Part shown: positions 54,810 through 64,000 of the stretch, one piece after another
How the letters are laid out: every line of letters begins with the position of its first letter
Numbering within the stretch: position 1 is the first letter of the stretch
Source: Herbaspirillum sp. RTI4
GTDB lineage: Bacteria > Pseudomonadota > Gammaproteobacteria > Burkholderiales > Burkholderiaceae_D
DNA: 64,000 bases
Direction: 5' to 3'
Assembly (NCBI RefSeq): GCF_034313965.1
Contig: NZ_JAVIWQ010000002.1
Coordinates: 3,782,001-3,846,000, forward strand
The notes under the pieces: model-generated
What the model was told of the DNA's origin: nothing
The model's database searches: none
What the model saw: only the letters and a program-made list of their open reading frames with translations
Position numbers and translations under genes: made by a program

Positions 54810-56462
54810 TTATTTTGGCACTTCCACATCCGCACTAAACCGCCAGGTATTTTTCCCCGTGGTTTTTGCTGCATACATGGCCGCATCCGCACGCTTCATT
54901 AATTGCGAGGACGTATCGCCAAAATTGACTGACATTGCAATGCCAACTGAAATACCGACAGTAATGCTGGCCTCGCCACATTGCCATGGTGCGTTGATCG
55001 ACTGGATGATCCGACTAACGATCTCCGCGACTTCTTTTTGATCGGCGGGGTTGTCGAGCAAAATAATGAATTCGTCGCCGCCCAACCGGGCTACCGTATC
55101 CGTCTGACGCACCTCGAGCTGAAGCCTTCGCGCCACCTCCATCAGCAATTTGTCACCGACTTCATGGCCGTACTGATCATTGATGGGTTTAAAACCATCA
55201 AGGTCGAGAAACATCACGGCTACATTGCGTGGCTCACGTTCAATTTTTTGCAGTAATTGGTTCAGGCGTTCCATCAGCAGCAAGCGATTGGGCAAACCGG
55301 TCAGCGCATCATGAAAGGCCAGGTGACGCATGCGCTCATCTTTTTCCCACAGCTCGGTAATGTCATTAAATATGGTGACGTAGCGCAGGGGTTCATCAGT
55401 AGCGCCTCGGATAAGGGTAACGGACTGCCGCTGCCAGAATATCGTGCCGTCTTTGCGTCGGTTCCAAATTTCGCCCTCCCAATGTCCGCTGACGATAAGC
55501 TCCCGCCAGATCGCTGTGTGAAACTGCTCATCGTGCCGATTGGAGTTGAGCATTGCGGGAGTTTGTCCAAGGACGTCACTCGCTGCATAGCCGGTAATGG
55601 CGGTAAAGGCCGGATTGACGGAGAGAATAATTCCATTCCCATCGGTCACCATGATGCCTTCGACGGTACTCTCAAAGACGCTGGCGGCCAACTTGAGTTC
55701 GAGTTCGGCATTCTTGATTGGCGTGACATCGGTCACCAGAACAAAGAAGCCGACTACATGTCGTTGACTGTCAAAATCAGGAATATAACTGCATAAGGTA
55801 TGACAAATATCGCCATTCGGCTTGATCAGCGTTCGCTCGAATATTTGCTTCTCACCGCGCAGTACGCTACTGACATAGGGTTGGTTGAGAGCCATTAAGC
55901 GTTCGCCAAGCAAGGCAAGCATGGAGATGCCGACCATCTCATCCGATTTTTTGCCAAACCACTCCAGGTAGGGTTTGTTTGCAAACCGGCAGTGCGTGTC
56001 CTTGTCCCAATAAGCGACCAAACCAGGCATGTTATCGGTCACGGTCGTGACGAACTGCTGCTTCTCGGCAAGCTCTGCCGAGATCGACTCTGCCCGATTG
56101 AGCGCGACCAGAAGTGCGGCCTCAAATTTACTGCGCTCCTCTGCTACAAATAACACCCAGATATAACTGCTTATTCCGTCTAGCACCCGCGTGTTGCAGT
56201 TCACCATGACGGGGATGCGCGTATGTTCTGCGTTGCTTATTTTTAGATGGAGTTCACGCACAGAACCGTCTTTGAGCAGCATGGGCCAGACGTGCGTTTG
56301 CAAAAAAAGCCTGCTCCCTAAAGGAAACAGGCTTTCCATCGGCGCTTGCAACACTTGCTCTGCCGACAACCCGACCATTGCCAGCAGCCCATGATTGGCC
56401 ATGAGCACCTGTCCTGTTTCATCCGTAACCAGTACTGCACAAGGCAGTTCATTGATGTCCAT
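54810..56462 (-). CDS. Three-PAS diguanylate cyclase (PAS-PAS-PAS-GGDEF)
   Basis: 550 residues, no membrane segment. PAS domains span roughly 1-110, 135-255 (NMPGLVAYWDKDTHCRFANK) and 262-378 (TVEGIMVTDGNGIILSVNPAF, with a PAC motif). The GGDEF domain covers 385-550 with an intact RLGGDEFIILL catalytic loop; there is no EAL. It should synthesise cyclic di-GMP. It follows an RsbQ-like hydrolase by 9 bases, so the N-terminal PAS is the probable partner of that hydrolase. Confidence 0.92.
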   Translation of the reverse strand: MDINELPCAVLVTDETGQVLMANHGLLAMVGLSAEQVLQAPMESLFPLGSRLFLQTHVWPMLLKDGSVRELHLKISNAEHTRIPVMVNCNTRVLDGISSYIWVLFVAEERSKFEAALLVALNRAESISAELAEKQQFVTTVTDNMPGLVAYWDKDTHCRFANKPYLEWFGKKSDEMVGISMLALLGERLMALNQPYVSSVLRGEKQIFERTLIKPNGDICHTLCSYIPDFDSQRHVVGFFVLVTDVTPIKNAELELKLAASVFESTVEGIMVTDGNGIILSVNPAFTAITGYAASDVLGQTPAMLNSNRHDEQFHTAIWRELIVSGHWEGEIWNRRKDGTIFWQRQSVTLIRGATDEPLRYVTIFNDITELWEKDERMRHLAFHDALTGLPNRLLLMERLNQLLQKIEREPRNVAVMFLDLDGFKPINDQYGHEVGDKLLMEVARRLQLEVRQTDTVARLGGDEFIILLDNPADQKEVAEIVSRIIQSINAPWQCGEASITVGISVGIAMSVNFGDTSSQLMKRADAAMYAAKTTGKNTWRFSADVEVPK

Positions 56463-56471
56463 GGATAAGTA

Positions 56472-57296
56472 TCAGTCTGTTGAGGTAATGGAGATTGACC
56501 GGTCAAGATAGTGCTGCATGGCTTCAATTACCAAATCGGGATTGCTCATATGCGCACAATGCCCGCTGGCTTCCAGGATTGCTAAGGTGCTGCCTTTCAG
56601 ATTGGCGCGCATATATTCCCCGACCCCGAGCGGCACTAGCGTATCGGCGCGGTGCTGGAGAATCAGACACGGCCTTGATACTTTCGGTAAATCTGCACGG
56701 TTGTCAGAGAAAAAAGTGGCCTTGGCAAAAGCGCGCGCTACCTTGGGTTCGGTCGAACAAAAGCTATCGGCTAGCTCACGCGAGACGATGCTGCTCGCGT
56801 CTTGCCCAGCCACTACCGGTGCCAGATAGTTGGCCCAGCCAATATAATTTTGCTCCATGAGCAGCAACAGATCTTCTAAGTCTTCTTGTTCGAATCCGCC
56901 GAGGTAATCGGGCGGGTGATTCAGAAAGCAGGGAGTGGGCCCGACTAAAATTAAGCGCTCGAATAATTGCGGCCTGACAATGGATGCCAGCATGCCTATG
57001 CTGCAACTGACAGAATGCCCTACGAATGTCACGCCGCTTCGCAACTCCAGTGCGTCGCACACATCCAGCAAATCCTGAACGTAGCCTTGCAGGCTGGAAT
57101 AGCGGCTGGCATCAAATGAGGCGAGGTCGGATTTACCGCTGCCGACATAATCAAATAATATTTGCCTGTGCGTTTTGGCAAATGCGGGCGTAATGCGATC
57201 CCACATTGCCTGACTGCATCCAAAGCCATGGCCGTACAGCAAGACAGGCCCTTTTCCACCTAATTGAATGACGTTGTTCCGCTCGAAATGATCCAA
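56472..57296 (-). CDS. RsbQ-like alpha/beta hydrolase (KAI2/D14-related signalling hydrolase)
   Basis: 274 residues. The catalytic Ser is S95 in FVGHSVSCSIG, with Asp in HRADTLVP and His in SGHCAHMSNP; YGHGFGCSQAMW forms the oxyanion loop. This is the RsbQ/KAI2/D14 branch, in which the hydrolase pocket senses a small hydrophobic ligand and signals through a PAS-domain partner. In B. subtilis the partner is RsbP; here it is the adjacent PAS-GGDEF protein. Confidence 0.88.
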   Translation of the reverse strand: MDHFERNNVIQLGGKGPVLLYGHGFGCSQAMWDRITPAFAKTHRQILFDYVGSGKSDLASFDASRYSSLQGYVQDLLDVCDALELRSGVTFVGHSVSCSIGMLASIVRPQLFERLILVGPTPCFLNHPPDYLGGFEQEDLEDLLLLMEQNYIGWANYLAPVVAGQDASSIVSRELADSFCSTEPKVARAFAKATFFSDNRADLPKVSRPCLILQHRADTLVPLGVGEYMRANLKGSTLAILEASGHCAHMSNPDLVIEAMQHYLDRSISITSTD

Positions 57297-57443
57297 GTGG
57301 CCTCCGTTATTTCAAGCCAGAAGATTTTTTATTATCGGCGTTTTTACTGATCATATTTTTATTTAATTTTGCAGAAAGTTGCTTCAATCCGATAGTGATC
57401 AGATGAATTTCTTCGTGGTAATTGATGGGGATTTTCGGTGAAC

Positions 57444-57471
57444 AAAAAAGGGTTACGTTTGCACGTAACCC
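57444..57471 (-). terminator. Rho-independent terminator after the CAU tRNA
   Basis: On the minus strand a perfect 9-bp stem GGGTTACGT/ACGTAACCC with a 4-base loop, followed by six T residues (57444-57449). Confidence 0.88.
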
Positions 57472-57485
57472 CTCTTTAATTTTAC

Positions 57486-57564
<79 letters not shown>

Positions 57565-57596
57565 AGAGCGGGAGAGGAAAACTCCTCTCCCGTCAC

Positions 57597-60167
57597 TTAA
57601 CTACCTTCCAGGAAGCTTTTCAGCTTATCGGAACGGGATGGGTGGCGCAACTTGCGCAGCGCTTTTGCTTCGATCTGACGGATGCGCTCACGCGTGACGT
57701 CAAACTGCTTACCGACTTCTTCCAGCGTGTGGTCGGTCGACATTTCGATACCAAAACGCATACGCAAAACTTTCGCTTCACGTGGCGTCAGAGAGTCGAG
57801 GATGTCTTTGACCACACCGCGCATCGATGCATGCAAGGCCGCATCAGCAGGGGCAAGGGTGTTGTTATCTTCGATGAAATCGCCAAGATGGGAATCGTCG
57901 TCGTCACCGATCGGCGTTTCCATCGAGATCGGTTCCTTCGCGATCTTCATGATCTTGCGAATCTTTTCTTCCGGCATTTCCATCTTGATCGCCAAGGTTG
58001 CAGGATCTGGCTCTGCACCAGTTTCCTGCAAGATTTGCCGCGAGATGCGATTCATCTTGTTGATGGTTTCAATCATGTGCACCGGAATACGGATGGTGCG
58101 GGCCTGGTCGGCAATCGAACGCGTGATGGCCTGACGAATCCACCAGGTCGCATAGGTCGAAAACTTGTAACCGCGGCGGTATTCAAACTTGTCCACTGCC
58201 TTCATCAAACCGATATTGCCTTCCTGGATCAAATCGAGGAATTGCAAACCGCGGTTGGTGTATTTCTTGGCAATCGAGATGACCAGTCGCAAATTGGCTT
58301 CGGTCATTTCGCGCTTGGCCATGCGCGCCTTCTTTTCGCCGGCGCCCATTTTTCTGTTGATGGCGCGCAAATCAGGCAGAGGCAAGACCACGCGTGCCTG
58401 CAAGTCGATCAGCTTTTGCTGCAATTGCACGATGGTCGGCACATTGCGGCCCAGAACGACGCTGTAGCTATGGTTGCCGCTGACTTCGCCTTCAATCCAG
58501 TCGAGATTGGTTTCGTTACCGGGGAAGACTTTAATGAAATGCGCGCGTGGCATGTTGCACTTGTTGACCGCGACATCCAGAATCTGGCGTTCGATCTGGC
58601 GCACTTCGTCAACCTGGCCGCGCAAGGTATCGCACAGCTTCTCAACGACCTTGGCCGTAAAGCGAATGCCCAGCAATTCATGCGAAATCATTTCCTGCGC
58701 TTTAACGTAGGGCTTGGAGTTGTAACCCTCTTTTTCATACGCCTTGCGCATATTGTCGAACTGCGTCGAGATGATGGCGAATTTTGCCAGCGCATCGCGC
58801 TTGAGTTGTTCAATTTGTTCGGCGGAGAAACCTGCGGCGCCAGAAGCGGCAGCACCTTCGGTTTCTTCTTCTCCCTCTTCTTCGCCGTCTTCTTCTTCGT
58901 CTTCTTCTTCGTCAGCCGAGCTGGCAGCAACCACCTGCACGTCAGTGACCGTCATGTCGACCAGACCATCGACGATTTCGTCAATCTTGATCTCGTCGTT
59001 CTTAATCTTCGTGGCGGCGGCAATGATTTCTGCGATCGTCGTCGGGCAAGCGGAGATGGCCTGGATCATGTCCTTGAGACCGTCTTCGATGCGCTTGGCG
59101 ATTTCGATTTCGCCTTCGCGGGTCAGCAGCTCTACCGAACCCATTTCACGCATGTACATGCGCACCGGGTCGGTCGTGCGGCCGAAATCTGAGTCAACCG
59201 TTGACAAGGCCGCTTCGGCAGCTGCCTCGGCTTCGTCATCGCTGGCGACATTGGCGACGTTATCCGACAGCAGTAATGTTTCTGCGTCCGGTGCGTGCTC
59301 GTACACGGTAATGCCCATGTCGTTGAACGTGCCGATGATGCCTTCGATGGCTTCCGGGTCGACGATATTTTCAGGCAAGTGATCGTTGATTTCCGAATAG
59401 GTCAGAAAACCACGCTCTTTACCGAGTTTGATCAGCGTCTTCAGTTTTTGCCGGCGGCGTTCGAGTTCTTCCTCGGTCGCTTCGGTGTCGGACGAAAACG
59501 CATCTTTCAACAGTGCTTTTTCTTTGGCCTTGCGATCCTTGGCCTTGGCCTTGTCGGACGCCTTCAGTTCTGCGCGTTCGACCGCATTAAGCGCGGCGAC
59601 TTCGTCGTTTTCAGGCTGGAATTCTTTGGGCTTGCGGCCGCGGCGACCGGGCACTTTGATCGAGGGCAAAATGTAGCCAGACGTATCGATAGCAGCCAGC
59701 GTGGCGGCATCGGTAGTCTGACTCACGCCAGGGGCGATCATCACGCTGGTACTTTTTACTTCGACAGGGAGGTCGGTCTTGGCGTTTTTCAATTCGGGTT
59801 TCTTTGTTGTCACGTATGCTTTCGATTGCACTGAAGCCGACTTTGCGGCTCGAGAAGAGGTCTGTCCGGTTTGCACTGCCTGAGACTTGGCAGTTGCAGC
59901 ACGTCCTGTTTTTGGATCCGTTTCGACGCCTGTTTTTTTTGCGGCAGCTGGTGCTTTTGCTGCCGTTGGCGCTGTTGCCGGCCGGGACTTCGCTTCCGGT
60001 TTGACTGCTTTCGCTACGACAGCTTTGACGATCGCTGTCTTTTCTGTGGCTTGCCCCGCCTTGGTCGCCGCCGTTTTCCGCGGAGCGGCTTTGGAGCCAG
60101 CCTTCACGATAGTGGTCGATTCTGCTTTTTTTGAAGGAATTGTCAGTTTTTCCGCTGGTTTCTTCAT
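57597..60167 (-). CDS. rpoD: Primary sigma factor RpoD (sigma-70) with long basic N-terminal extension
   Basis: 856 residues against 613 in E. coli. The C-terminal part has region 1.1, a Glu-rich acidic insert in the non-conserved region (about 410-440), region 2 ([20 protein letters not shown]), region 3 and region 4 ([24 protein letters not shown]). The first roughly 240 residues are Lys/Ala/Thr-rich low complexity followed by a conserved [12 protein letters not shown]-hook-like motif. Main housekeeping sigma factor, last gene of the rpsU-yqeY-dnaG-rpoD order. Confidence 0.96.
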   Translation of the reverse strand: MKKPAEKLTIPSKKAESTTIVKAGSKAAPRKTAATKAGQATEKTAIVKAVVAKAVKPEAKSRPATAPTAAKAPAAAKKTGVETDPKTGRAATAKSQAVQTGQTSSRAAKSASVQSKAYVTTKKPELKNAKTDLPVEVKSTSVMIAPGVSQTTDAATLAAIDTSGYILPSIKVPGRRGRKPKEFQPENDEVAALNAVERAELKASDKAKAKDRKAKEKALLKDAFSSDTEATEEELERRRQKLKTLIKLGKERGFLTYSEINDHLPENIVDPEAIEGIIGTFNDMGITVYEHAPDAETLLLSDNVANVASDDEAEAAAEAALSTVDSDFGRTTDPVRMYMREMGSVELLTREGEIEIAKRIEDGLKDMIQAISACPTTIAEIIAAATKIKNDEIKIDEIVDGLVDMTVTDVQVVAASSADEEEDEEEDGEEEGEEETEGAAASGAAGFSAEQIEQLKRDALAKFAIISTQFDNMRKAYEKEGYNSKPYVKAQEMISHELLGIRFTAKVVEKLCDTLRGQVDEVRQIERQILDVAVNKCNMPRAHFIKVFPGNETNLDWIEGEVSGNHSYSVVLGRNVPTIVQLQQKLIDLQARVVLPLPDLRAINRKMGAGEKKARMAKREMTEANLRLVISIAKKYTNRGLQFLDLIQEGNIGLMKAVDKFEYRRGYKFSTYATWWIRQAITRSIADQARTIRIPVHMIETINKMNRISRQILQETGAEPDPATLAIKMEMPEEKIRKIMKIAKEPISMETPIGDDDDSHLGDFIEDNNTLAPADAALHASMRGVVKDILDSLTPREAKVLRMRFGIEMSTDHTLEEVGKQFDVTRERIRQIEAKALRKLRHPSRSDKLKSFLEGS

Positions 60168-60582
60168 TGCATCCGCCGTGGGGTTAAAGCCAAAGTTTCA
60201 CATTGATGTCGTTGCAAAAACGGCGCCAAACGACCGTCGAGGAAGTTATTGCGCAGTCTTGCCGCCCTCTGTTACCGGTCTTTGCCGCCGTTGTTCCTGC
60301 TACTACTTTCTGCCACCTCTGCGCTTTACGCCGATTACCGTCGGCACCATGACAATCGTCGCTTCGTTCCTGCCGATTGTTCCTGCTGGTTAACTGCCGC
60401 TTAATAGCGTTTAACCGCCGTTTAGCTTAACTTAGCTTGTCCCGGCTTCAGAATGCTGCATTTATGCGCCTGTTGGTTTTGCCTGACGTTTTACCCGACA
60501 ATTGTTACACTTGAGAATGGCAGCCCTCAATAATAACACATATAGGGCCTTTTCCCTCTGGATCAAGAGCCGCGCATCCGGC
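60168..60582. other. rpoD leader and dnaG-rpoD intergenic region
   Basis: 415 bases between dnaG and rpoD. It contains one good promoter (60502-60530), a weak GAGCCG...CGGCTC hairpin just after dnaG (about 60565-60580), and a degenerate run of TTAAC/GCCG-rich short repeats near 60388-60435. I see no gene. Confidence 0.5.
60502..60530 (-). promoter_or_regulatory. Candidate sigma-70 promoter of rpoD
   Basis: On the minus strand TTGAGG (60525-60530), 17-base spacer, TAACAA (60502-60507), giving a leader of about 330 bases before the rpoD ATG. Confidence 0.5.
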
Positions 60583-62373
60583 TCATCCAAGTTCAACGCC
60601 GGCTTGCCGCCGCAGAACTTCCTGCTGCCGGGTCAATTCGCGATAGCGCTGCCGTGCCTCTTCGCTACCCAGCCCGGCAGCAGCCAGCTGCTCGGCTTCT
60701 TCGCGCAGCATTTTCATGCTGGTTTGACGAATTGCCCCGAATAATTCCAGGCGTGCCGCTTCCAGATCGGACTCCGGTTCGGCCGCGATCTCGAGAATCA
60801 GCGCCTCCACATCCGGCCCCGCTTCGCGCAAATGCTCGACCAGCGCGGCGAAATTGGCCTGCTCGCCCATGCTGCGGCCGATACCGACCAGCTGCGTAAG
60901 CAAGTCGGCATGCTCAGGGGCGACCTGTTCGATGATCGCGAGCGCAGCGTCGCTGACATCGAGCGTCAGCAGGGGATGCGCAACCAGCAAACGAATCATT
61001 TGTCGCTCCAGCCCCATGGGCGCGGCACGTTTTCCGCGCGGCGGTGCCTTGCGGGCACGCGAGACTGGCTGCACCAGTCCAAACAAACTCTCGATTTCTT
61101 CCGGCGACGATTGGGTCAGTTGCGCCAGACTACGCACAATCTGCAAGCGCAGCGACGAAACCGGCAGCGCTTGCAACAGAGGCTTGGCGTCGAACTGAAC
61201 GCGCGCGCGACCTTCGGGCGTTTGCAAATCGTTATCACCCGTCACTTCATTGAGCAAAAACCGGGAAAACGGCATCGCGTTGCGAATCTGCGCTTCAAAT
61301 ACCTCCGCGCCCATTTCCCGCACATAACTGTCGGGATCGTGTTCGGCCGGCAAAAACAAGAACTGGATCGTTTTGTTATCGGTGGCATGCACCAGGCAAG
61401 CATCCAATGCACGACGCGCTGCGCGCCGGCCGGCGCTGTCACCGTCAAAACTGAAGATCACCCTATCCGTCTGACGCAACAATTTTTGCACATGCGTCGG
61501 CGTGCAGGCCGTACCCAAGGTAGCCACTGCCTGCGGAAAGCCCAGCTGCGCCAGCGCCACGACATCCATATAGCCTTCGGTCACGAGCACGTAGCCCGCT
61601 TCGCGTATTGCTTGCCGCGCTTCGAACAGGCCGTACAGCTCATTCCCCTTTTGAAACAGGGGCGTTTCAGGCGAATTCAGGTATTTCGGCTCACCACCAT
61701 CCATGACACGACCGCCGAAACCGATGGCCTGACCCTTGGTATTGCGGATCGGAAAAATGATGCGATTGCGAAAACGATCGTAGCGCTTGCGGTGCGCGCC
61801 GTTGTCATCGGTTTTATCGATGACCAGACCGGCTTCGACCAGCGCGCTGGCTTCGTAATCGCTGAACACCTGGCGCAGACCGTCCCACTCGTCGGGGGCA
61901 TAGCCCAGACTGAAGCGGGAGGCCACTTCGCCCGTCAGACCGCGCCCTTTCAGGTAATCGATAGCAGGCTGCGCGGTGCGTAGCTGCTGCCGATAAAAAT
62001 CGCTGGCACGCGTCATTGCCTCGGTCAGCGCCAGACTTTTCGCTTGGTATTCCGCCCTTTGCGCGGGCAGCATACGATCATCGTCATCCGGCAGGGTCAT
62101 GCCTACGCCCTGCGCCAGATCCTTGACTGCTTCGATAAAGCCCAACCCCGAGTAATCAATCAGAAAGCTGATCGCGGTGCCATGCGCGCCACAACCAAAG
62201 CAGTGGTAGAACTGTTTGGTCGGACTAACGGTGAAGCTAGGTGATTTTTCGTTGTGGAACGGACACAGCCCCATCAAATTGGCACCGCCCTTTTTGAGCG
62301 GCACATACCGACCCACCACGTCGACGATATCGACGCGATTCAACAAATCCTGAATGAAGGATTGTGGGATCAC
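60583..62373 (-). CDS. dnaG: DNA primase
   Basis: 596 residues (E. coli 581). The N-terminal zinc ribbon (CPFHNEKSPSF, YHCFGCGAHG) is followed by the RNA polymerase/TOPRIM domain (VTEGYMDVVAL with catalytic Glu, SFDGDSAGRRAA). The C-terminal helicase-binding domain is helical. Synthesises replication primers. It follows yqeY with about 50 bases between. Confidence 0.97.
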   Translation of the reverse strand: MIPQSFIQDLLNRVDIVDVVGRYVPLKKGGANLMGLCPFHNEKSPSFTVSPTKQFYHCFGCGAHGTAISFLIDYSGLGFIEAVKDLAQGVGMTLPDDDDRMLPAQRAEYQAKSLALTEAMTRASDFYRQQLRTAQPAIDYLKGRGLTGEVASRFSLGYAPDEWDGLRQVFSDYEASALVEAGLVIDKTDDNGAHRKRYDRFRNRIIFPIRNTKGQAIGFGGRVMDGGEPKYLNSPETPLFQKGNELYGLFEARQAIREAGYVLVTEGYMDVVALAQLGFPQAVATLGTACTPTHVQKLLRQTDRVIFSFDGDSAGRRAARRALDACLVHATDNKTIQFLFLPAEHDPDSYVREMGAEVFEAQIRNAMPFSRFLLNEVTGDNDLQTPEGRARVQFDAKPLLQALPVSSLRLQIVRSLAQLTQSSPEEIESLFGLVQPVSRARKAPPRGKRAAPMGLERQMIRLLVAHPLLTLDVSDAALAIIEQVAPEHADLLTQLVGIGRSMGEQANFAALVEHLREAGPDVEALILEIAAEPESDLEAARLELFGAIRQTSMKMLREEAEQLAAAGLGSEEARQRYRELTRQQEVLRRQAGVELG

Positions 62374-62422
62374 CGGGAGGCGACGGGGCGGCAGGCGCCG
62401 TTCTTGGCACCGTTCAGAGGCA

Positions 62423-62866
62423 TCACGCCAGCGCAGCCTTCACCAGCGCCGACACTGCCGTCATGTCAGCGCGACCCGCCAGCTTCGGCTTGAGCACACC
62501 CATGACTTTGCCCATGTCCTGCGGGCCCTTGGCACCAACGGCGGCCACAGCAGCGCTGACTTCGGCTTGAATTTCCTCATCCGACAGGCCTTCGGGCATA
62601 TAGCCACCCAGAATTTCCAGCTCGGCCTTTTCGATATCCGCCAGATCTTGACGACCGCCGGCTTCAAACTGGCTGATCGAGTCTTTGCGCTGCTTGATCA
62701 TCTTGTCGATGATGGCTTGCACCTGGGCGTCATCCAGCTCGATGCGCTCATCCACTTCTTTTTGCTTGATGGCGGCAGTAATCAAACGGATGGCACCCAG
62801 TCGCGGCGCATCCTTGGCTCGCATGGCGGTTTTCATGTCGTCGGTGATTTGCTGTTTCAGACTCAT
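62423..62866 (-). CDS. yqeY: YqeY / GatB-like domain protein
   Basis: 147 residues from the ATG giving MSLKQQITDDMKTAMRAKD. The family motif MRAKDAPRLGAIRLITAAIKQKE and the C-terminal MGKVMGVLKPKLAGRADM are typical. It is homologous to the GatB tail domain that binds tRNA but its function is unproven. It sits between rpsU and dnaG, as in many bacteria. Confidence 0.92.
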   Translation of the reverse strand: MSLKQQITDDMKTAMRAKDAPRLGAIRLITAAIKQKEVDERIELDDAQVQAIIDKMIKQRKDSISQFEAGGRQDLADIEKAELEILGGYMPEGLSDEEIQAEVSAAVAAVGAKGPQDMGKVMGVLKPKLAGRADMTAVSALVKAALA

Positions 62867-63014
62867 TAGATTCTCCTTGATGCGACTGGTTGACACCGGT
62901 GATCGGGATTGCAATCGGCTTCGGCCTGTTTTTTGCCTGAGTCCGCTTATCGACTGAAAAAAGCAACGCGCAAACAGGGCCCGGACGACAATCCAATCAA
63001 ATTTTTAAACAGGA

Positions 63015-63047
63015 AAACCCGCTGCGGAACAACACCGGAGCGGGTTT
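63015..63047 (-). terminator. Hairpin terminator between rpsU and yqeY
   Basis: A 9-bp stem AAACCCGCT/AGCGGGTTT at 63015-63023 and 63039-63047. On the minus strand it ends in TTTT. Equivalent to the known partial terminator that sets the high rpsU to dnaG expression ratio. Confidence 0.8.
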
Positions 63048-63088
63048 ATATTTCGTCACATCACCGAAGCGATGCGGCGAAAGAATTC

Positions 63089-63301
63089 TTAGAACAGCTT
63101 TTTAGGCAGTTGCTGGCTGCGGATACGCTTGTAATGACGCTTGACTGCGGCGGCAAGTTTGCGCTTACGTTCCGCTGTCGGCTTTTCGTAAAACTCCCGT
63201 GCACGCAGCTCGGTCAGCAGTCCGGTTTTTTCAATGGTGCGCTTGAAGCGACGCATCGCAACTTCGAACGGCTCGTTTTCTTTAAGGCGAATAGTGGTCA
63301 T
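63089..63301 (-). CDS. rpsU: 30S ribosomal protein S21 (bS21)
   Basis: 70 residues from the ATG giving [15 protein letters not shown]. The [13 protein letters not shown] and [13 protein letters not shown] segments are invariant family features. First gene of the macromolecular synthesis operon. Confidence 0.96.
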   Translation of the reverse strand: MTTIRLKENEPFEVAMRRFKRTIEKTGLLTELRAREFYEKPTAERKRKLAAAVKRHYKRIRSQQLPKKLF

Positions 63302-63423
63302 GTAATTCAAACCGAAGGTTAAAAATTGGGAAGAGCGCGAGTATAACAAACTTATCGAGGCAAGGGAAGATAACTGTCACTTTGTGACAAATCAACCCGA
63401 TTTGCCACAAAGCTGACAGCCGC

Positions 63424-64000
63424 TTATAGCGCCAGACCCGCCGCCATTCCTGACGCCCAGGCCCACTGGAAATTGTAGCCGCCCAGCCAGCCCGTAACAT
63501 CGACCGCCTCACCGATGAAATGCAATCCCGGCACTTTGGTCGCCATCATGGTCTGCTGCGACAACTCGCGGGTATCGACCCCGCCCAGCGTAACCTCTGC
63601 CTTGCGGTAACCTTCCGACCCGCTGGGTTTGACGCTCCAACGGTTCAGCGTATCACCGAGGCGCTGCAATTGCTTGTCTGGCAAATCGGCGATACGGGCG
63701 TCGGCGGCAAAACCATTGGCCGTCAACCAGCCGTCAGCCAGCCGCCCCGGCAACCATTGCGACAAGGTATTGCCAAGCTGTTTCTTATTGCTGTTTTTGC
63801 CTTCTATCAACAGCCCGGCGATATCGATCCCCGGCAAGAGATTCAGAGTCAGCGCAGAACCGGGCGTCCAGTAACTGGAAATTTGCAGTATCCCCGGGCC
63901 GGATATGCCGCGATGCGTAAATAGCAAATCCTCGGCAAAAAAGCCGCGCGCTTTTTTCTCTCCCGCCTCGACTTCCACCGGTAAAGCGATGCCGGCCAGA
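63424..64000 (-). CDS. HI0933/BaiN-type NAD(P)/FAD-dependent oxidoreductase, C-terminal part (runs off window)
   Basis: The visible roughly 190 residues end in GLHFIGEAVDVTGWLGGYNFQWAWASG, the FAD-binding C-terminal motif of the HI0933-like flavoproteins, and include LLFTHRGISGPGILQIS. The frame is open to the window end, so the N-terminal Rossmann part lies outside. Some members (BaiN) act on bile-acid intermediates; the role in this organism is unknown. Confidence 0.88.
   Translation of the reverse strand, partial: LAGIALPVEVEAGEKKARGFFAEDLLFTHRGISGPGILQISSYWTPGSALTLNLLPGIDIAGLLIEGKNSNKKQLGNTLSQWLPGRLADGWLTANGFAADARIADLPDKQLQRLGDTLNRWSVKPSGSEGYRKAEVTLGGVDTRELSQQTMMATKVPGLHFIGEAVDVTGWLGGYNFQWAWASGMAAGLAL

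Noticed and set aside
57642..59192. Long open frame (about 516 codons) on the plus strand opposite rpoD
   Set aside because: It is the antisense of a highly conserved sigma-70 gene; its composition follows the complementary strand and it has no ribosome site or family features.

Overview
The window reads as one chromosomal segment of a betaproteobacterium in the order Burkholderiales, most likely family Oxalobacteraceae; I cannot fix the genus. The reasons are the gene orders zapB-zapA-6S RNA, ybgC-tolQRAB-pal-cpoB-tRNA-Lys and rpsU-yqeY-dnaG-rpoD, a very long Lys/Ala-rich N-terminus on RpoD, and the overall codon use. I see no phage, plasmid, CRISPR array or intact insertion sequence.

Layout. 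1-4200: end of a two-gene chromate transporter, arfB, an unrecognised gene broken by an in-frame stop, and an MHS-type MFS permease. 4211-11314 (minus strand): a tightly packed seven-gene operon that is the most interesting locus here. It has a VioC-like Fe(II)/2-oxoglutarate amino-acid hydroxylase, SbnB-like and SbnA-like enzymes for 2,3-diaminopropionate-type chemistry, a fold-III PLP decarboxylase, a MATE exporter, an ElaA-type GNAT, and a ParB-fold protein resembling the free-serine kinases SbnI/SerK. There is no NRPS and no IucA/IucC-type synthetase, so it looks like an aminopolycarboxylate metallophore pathway (EDDS/EDHA-like) rather than a staphyloferrin B locus. 11315-11977 is an AT-rich, gene-free control region.

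11978-30374: housekeeping. It holds zapB/zapA and 6S RNA, nrdR and glyA (with a long leader), ydfG, the ybgC-tol-pal operon, tRNA-Lys, yebC, and purD-hemF-nadD-rsfS-rlmH-maf-rng, most of them overlapping or abutting. It ends with an ECF sigma/anti-sigma pair.

30549-41420 (minus): dnaE followed by lipopolysaccharide core genes: an O-antigen ligase split by a frameshift at an A7 tract, msbA, and two GT9 plus two GT8 glycosyltransferases arranged as a nested duplication.

41578-56462: accessory metabolism and regulation. It includes trhO, a LysR/pirin/flavodoxin group, a 122-bp tandem repeat array running into the 3' end of rhlE, a MarR/MFS/FAH-hydrolase group, an outer-membrane MetA-like protein, a decayed sugar-acid MFS pseudogene, an isochorismatase-like hydrolase divergent from a GlxA-type regulator, and a TIGR02466-type oxygenase. 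54810-57296 is an RsbQ-like hydrolase with a PAS-GGDEF diguanylate cyclase, a bipartite sensing module. 57444-63301 is a CAU tRNA and the macromolecular synthesis operon rpsU-yqeY-dnaG-rpoD. The window ends inside an HI0933/BaiN-type flavoprotein gene.
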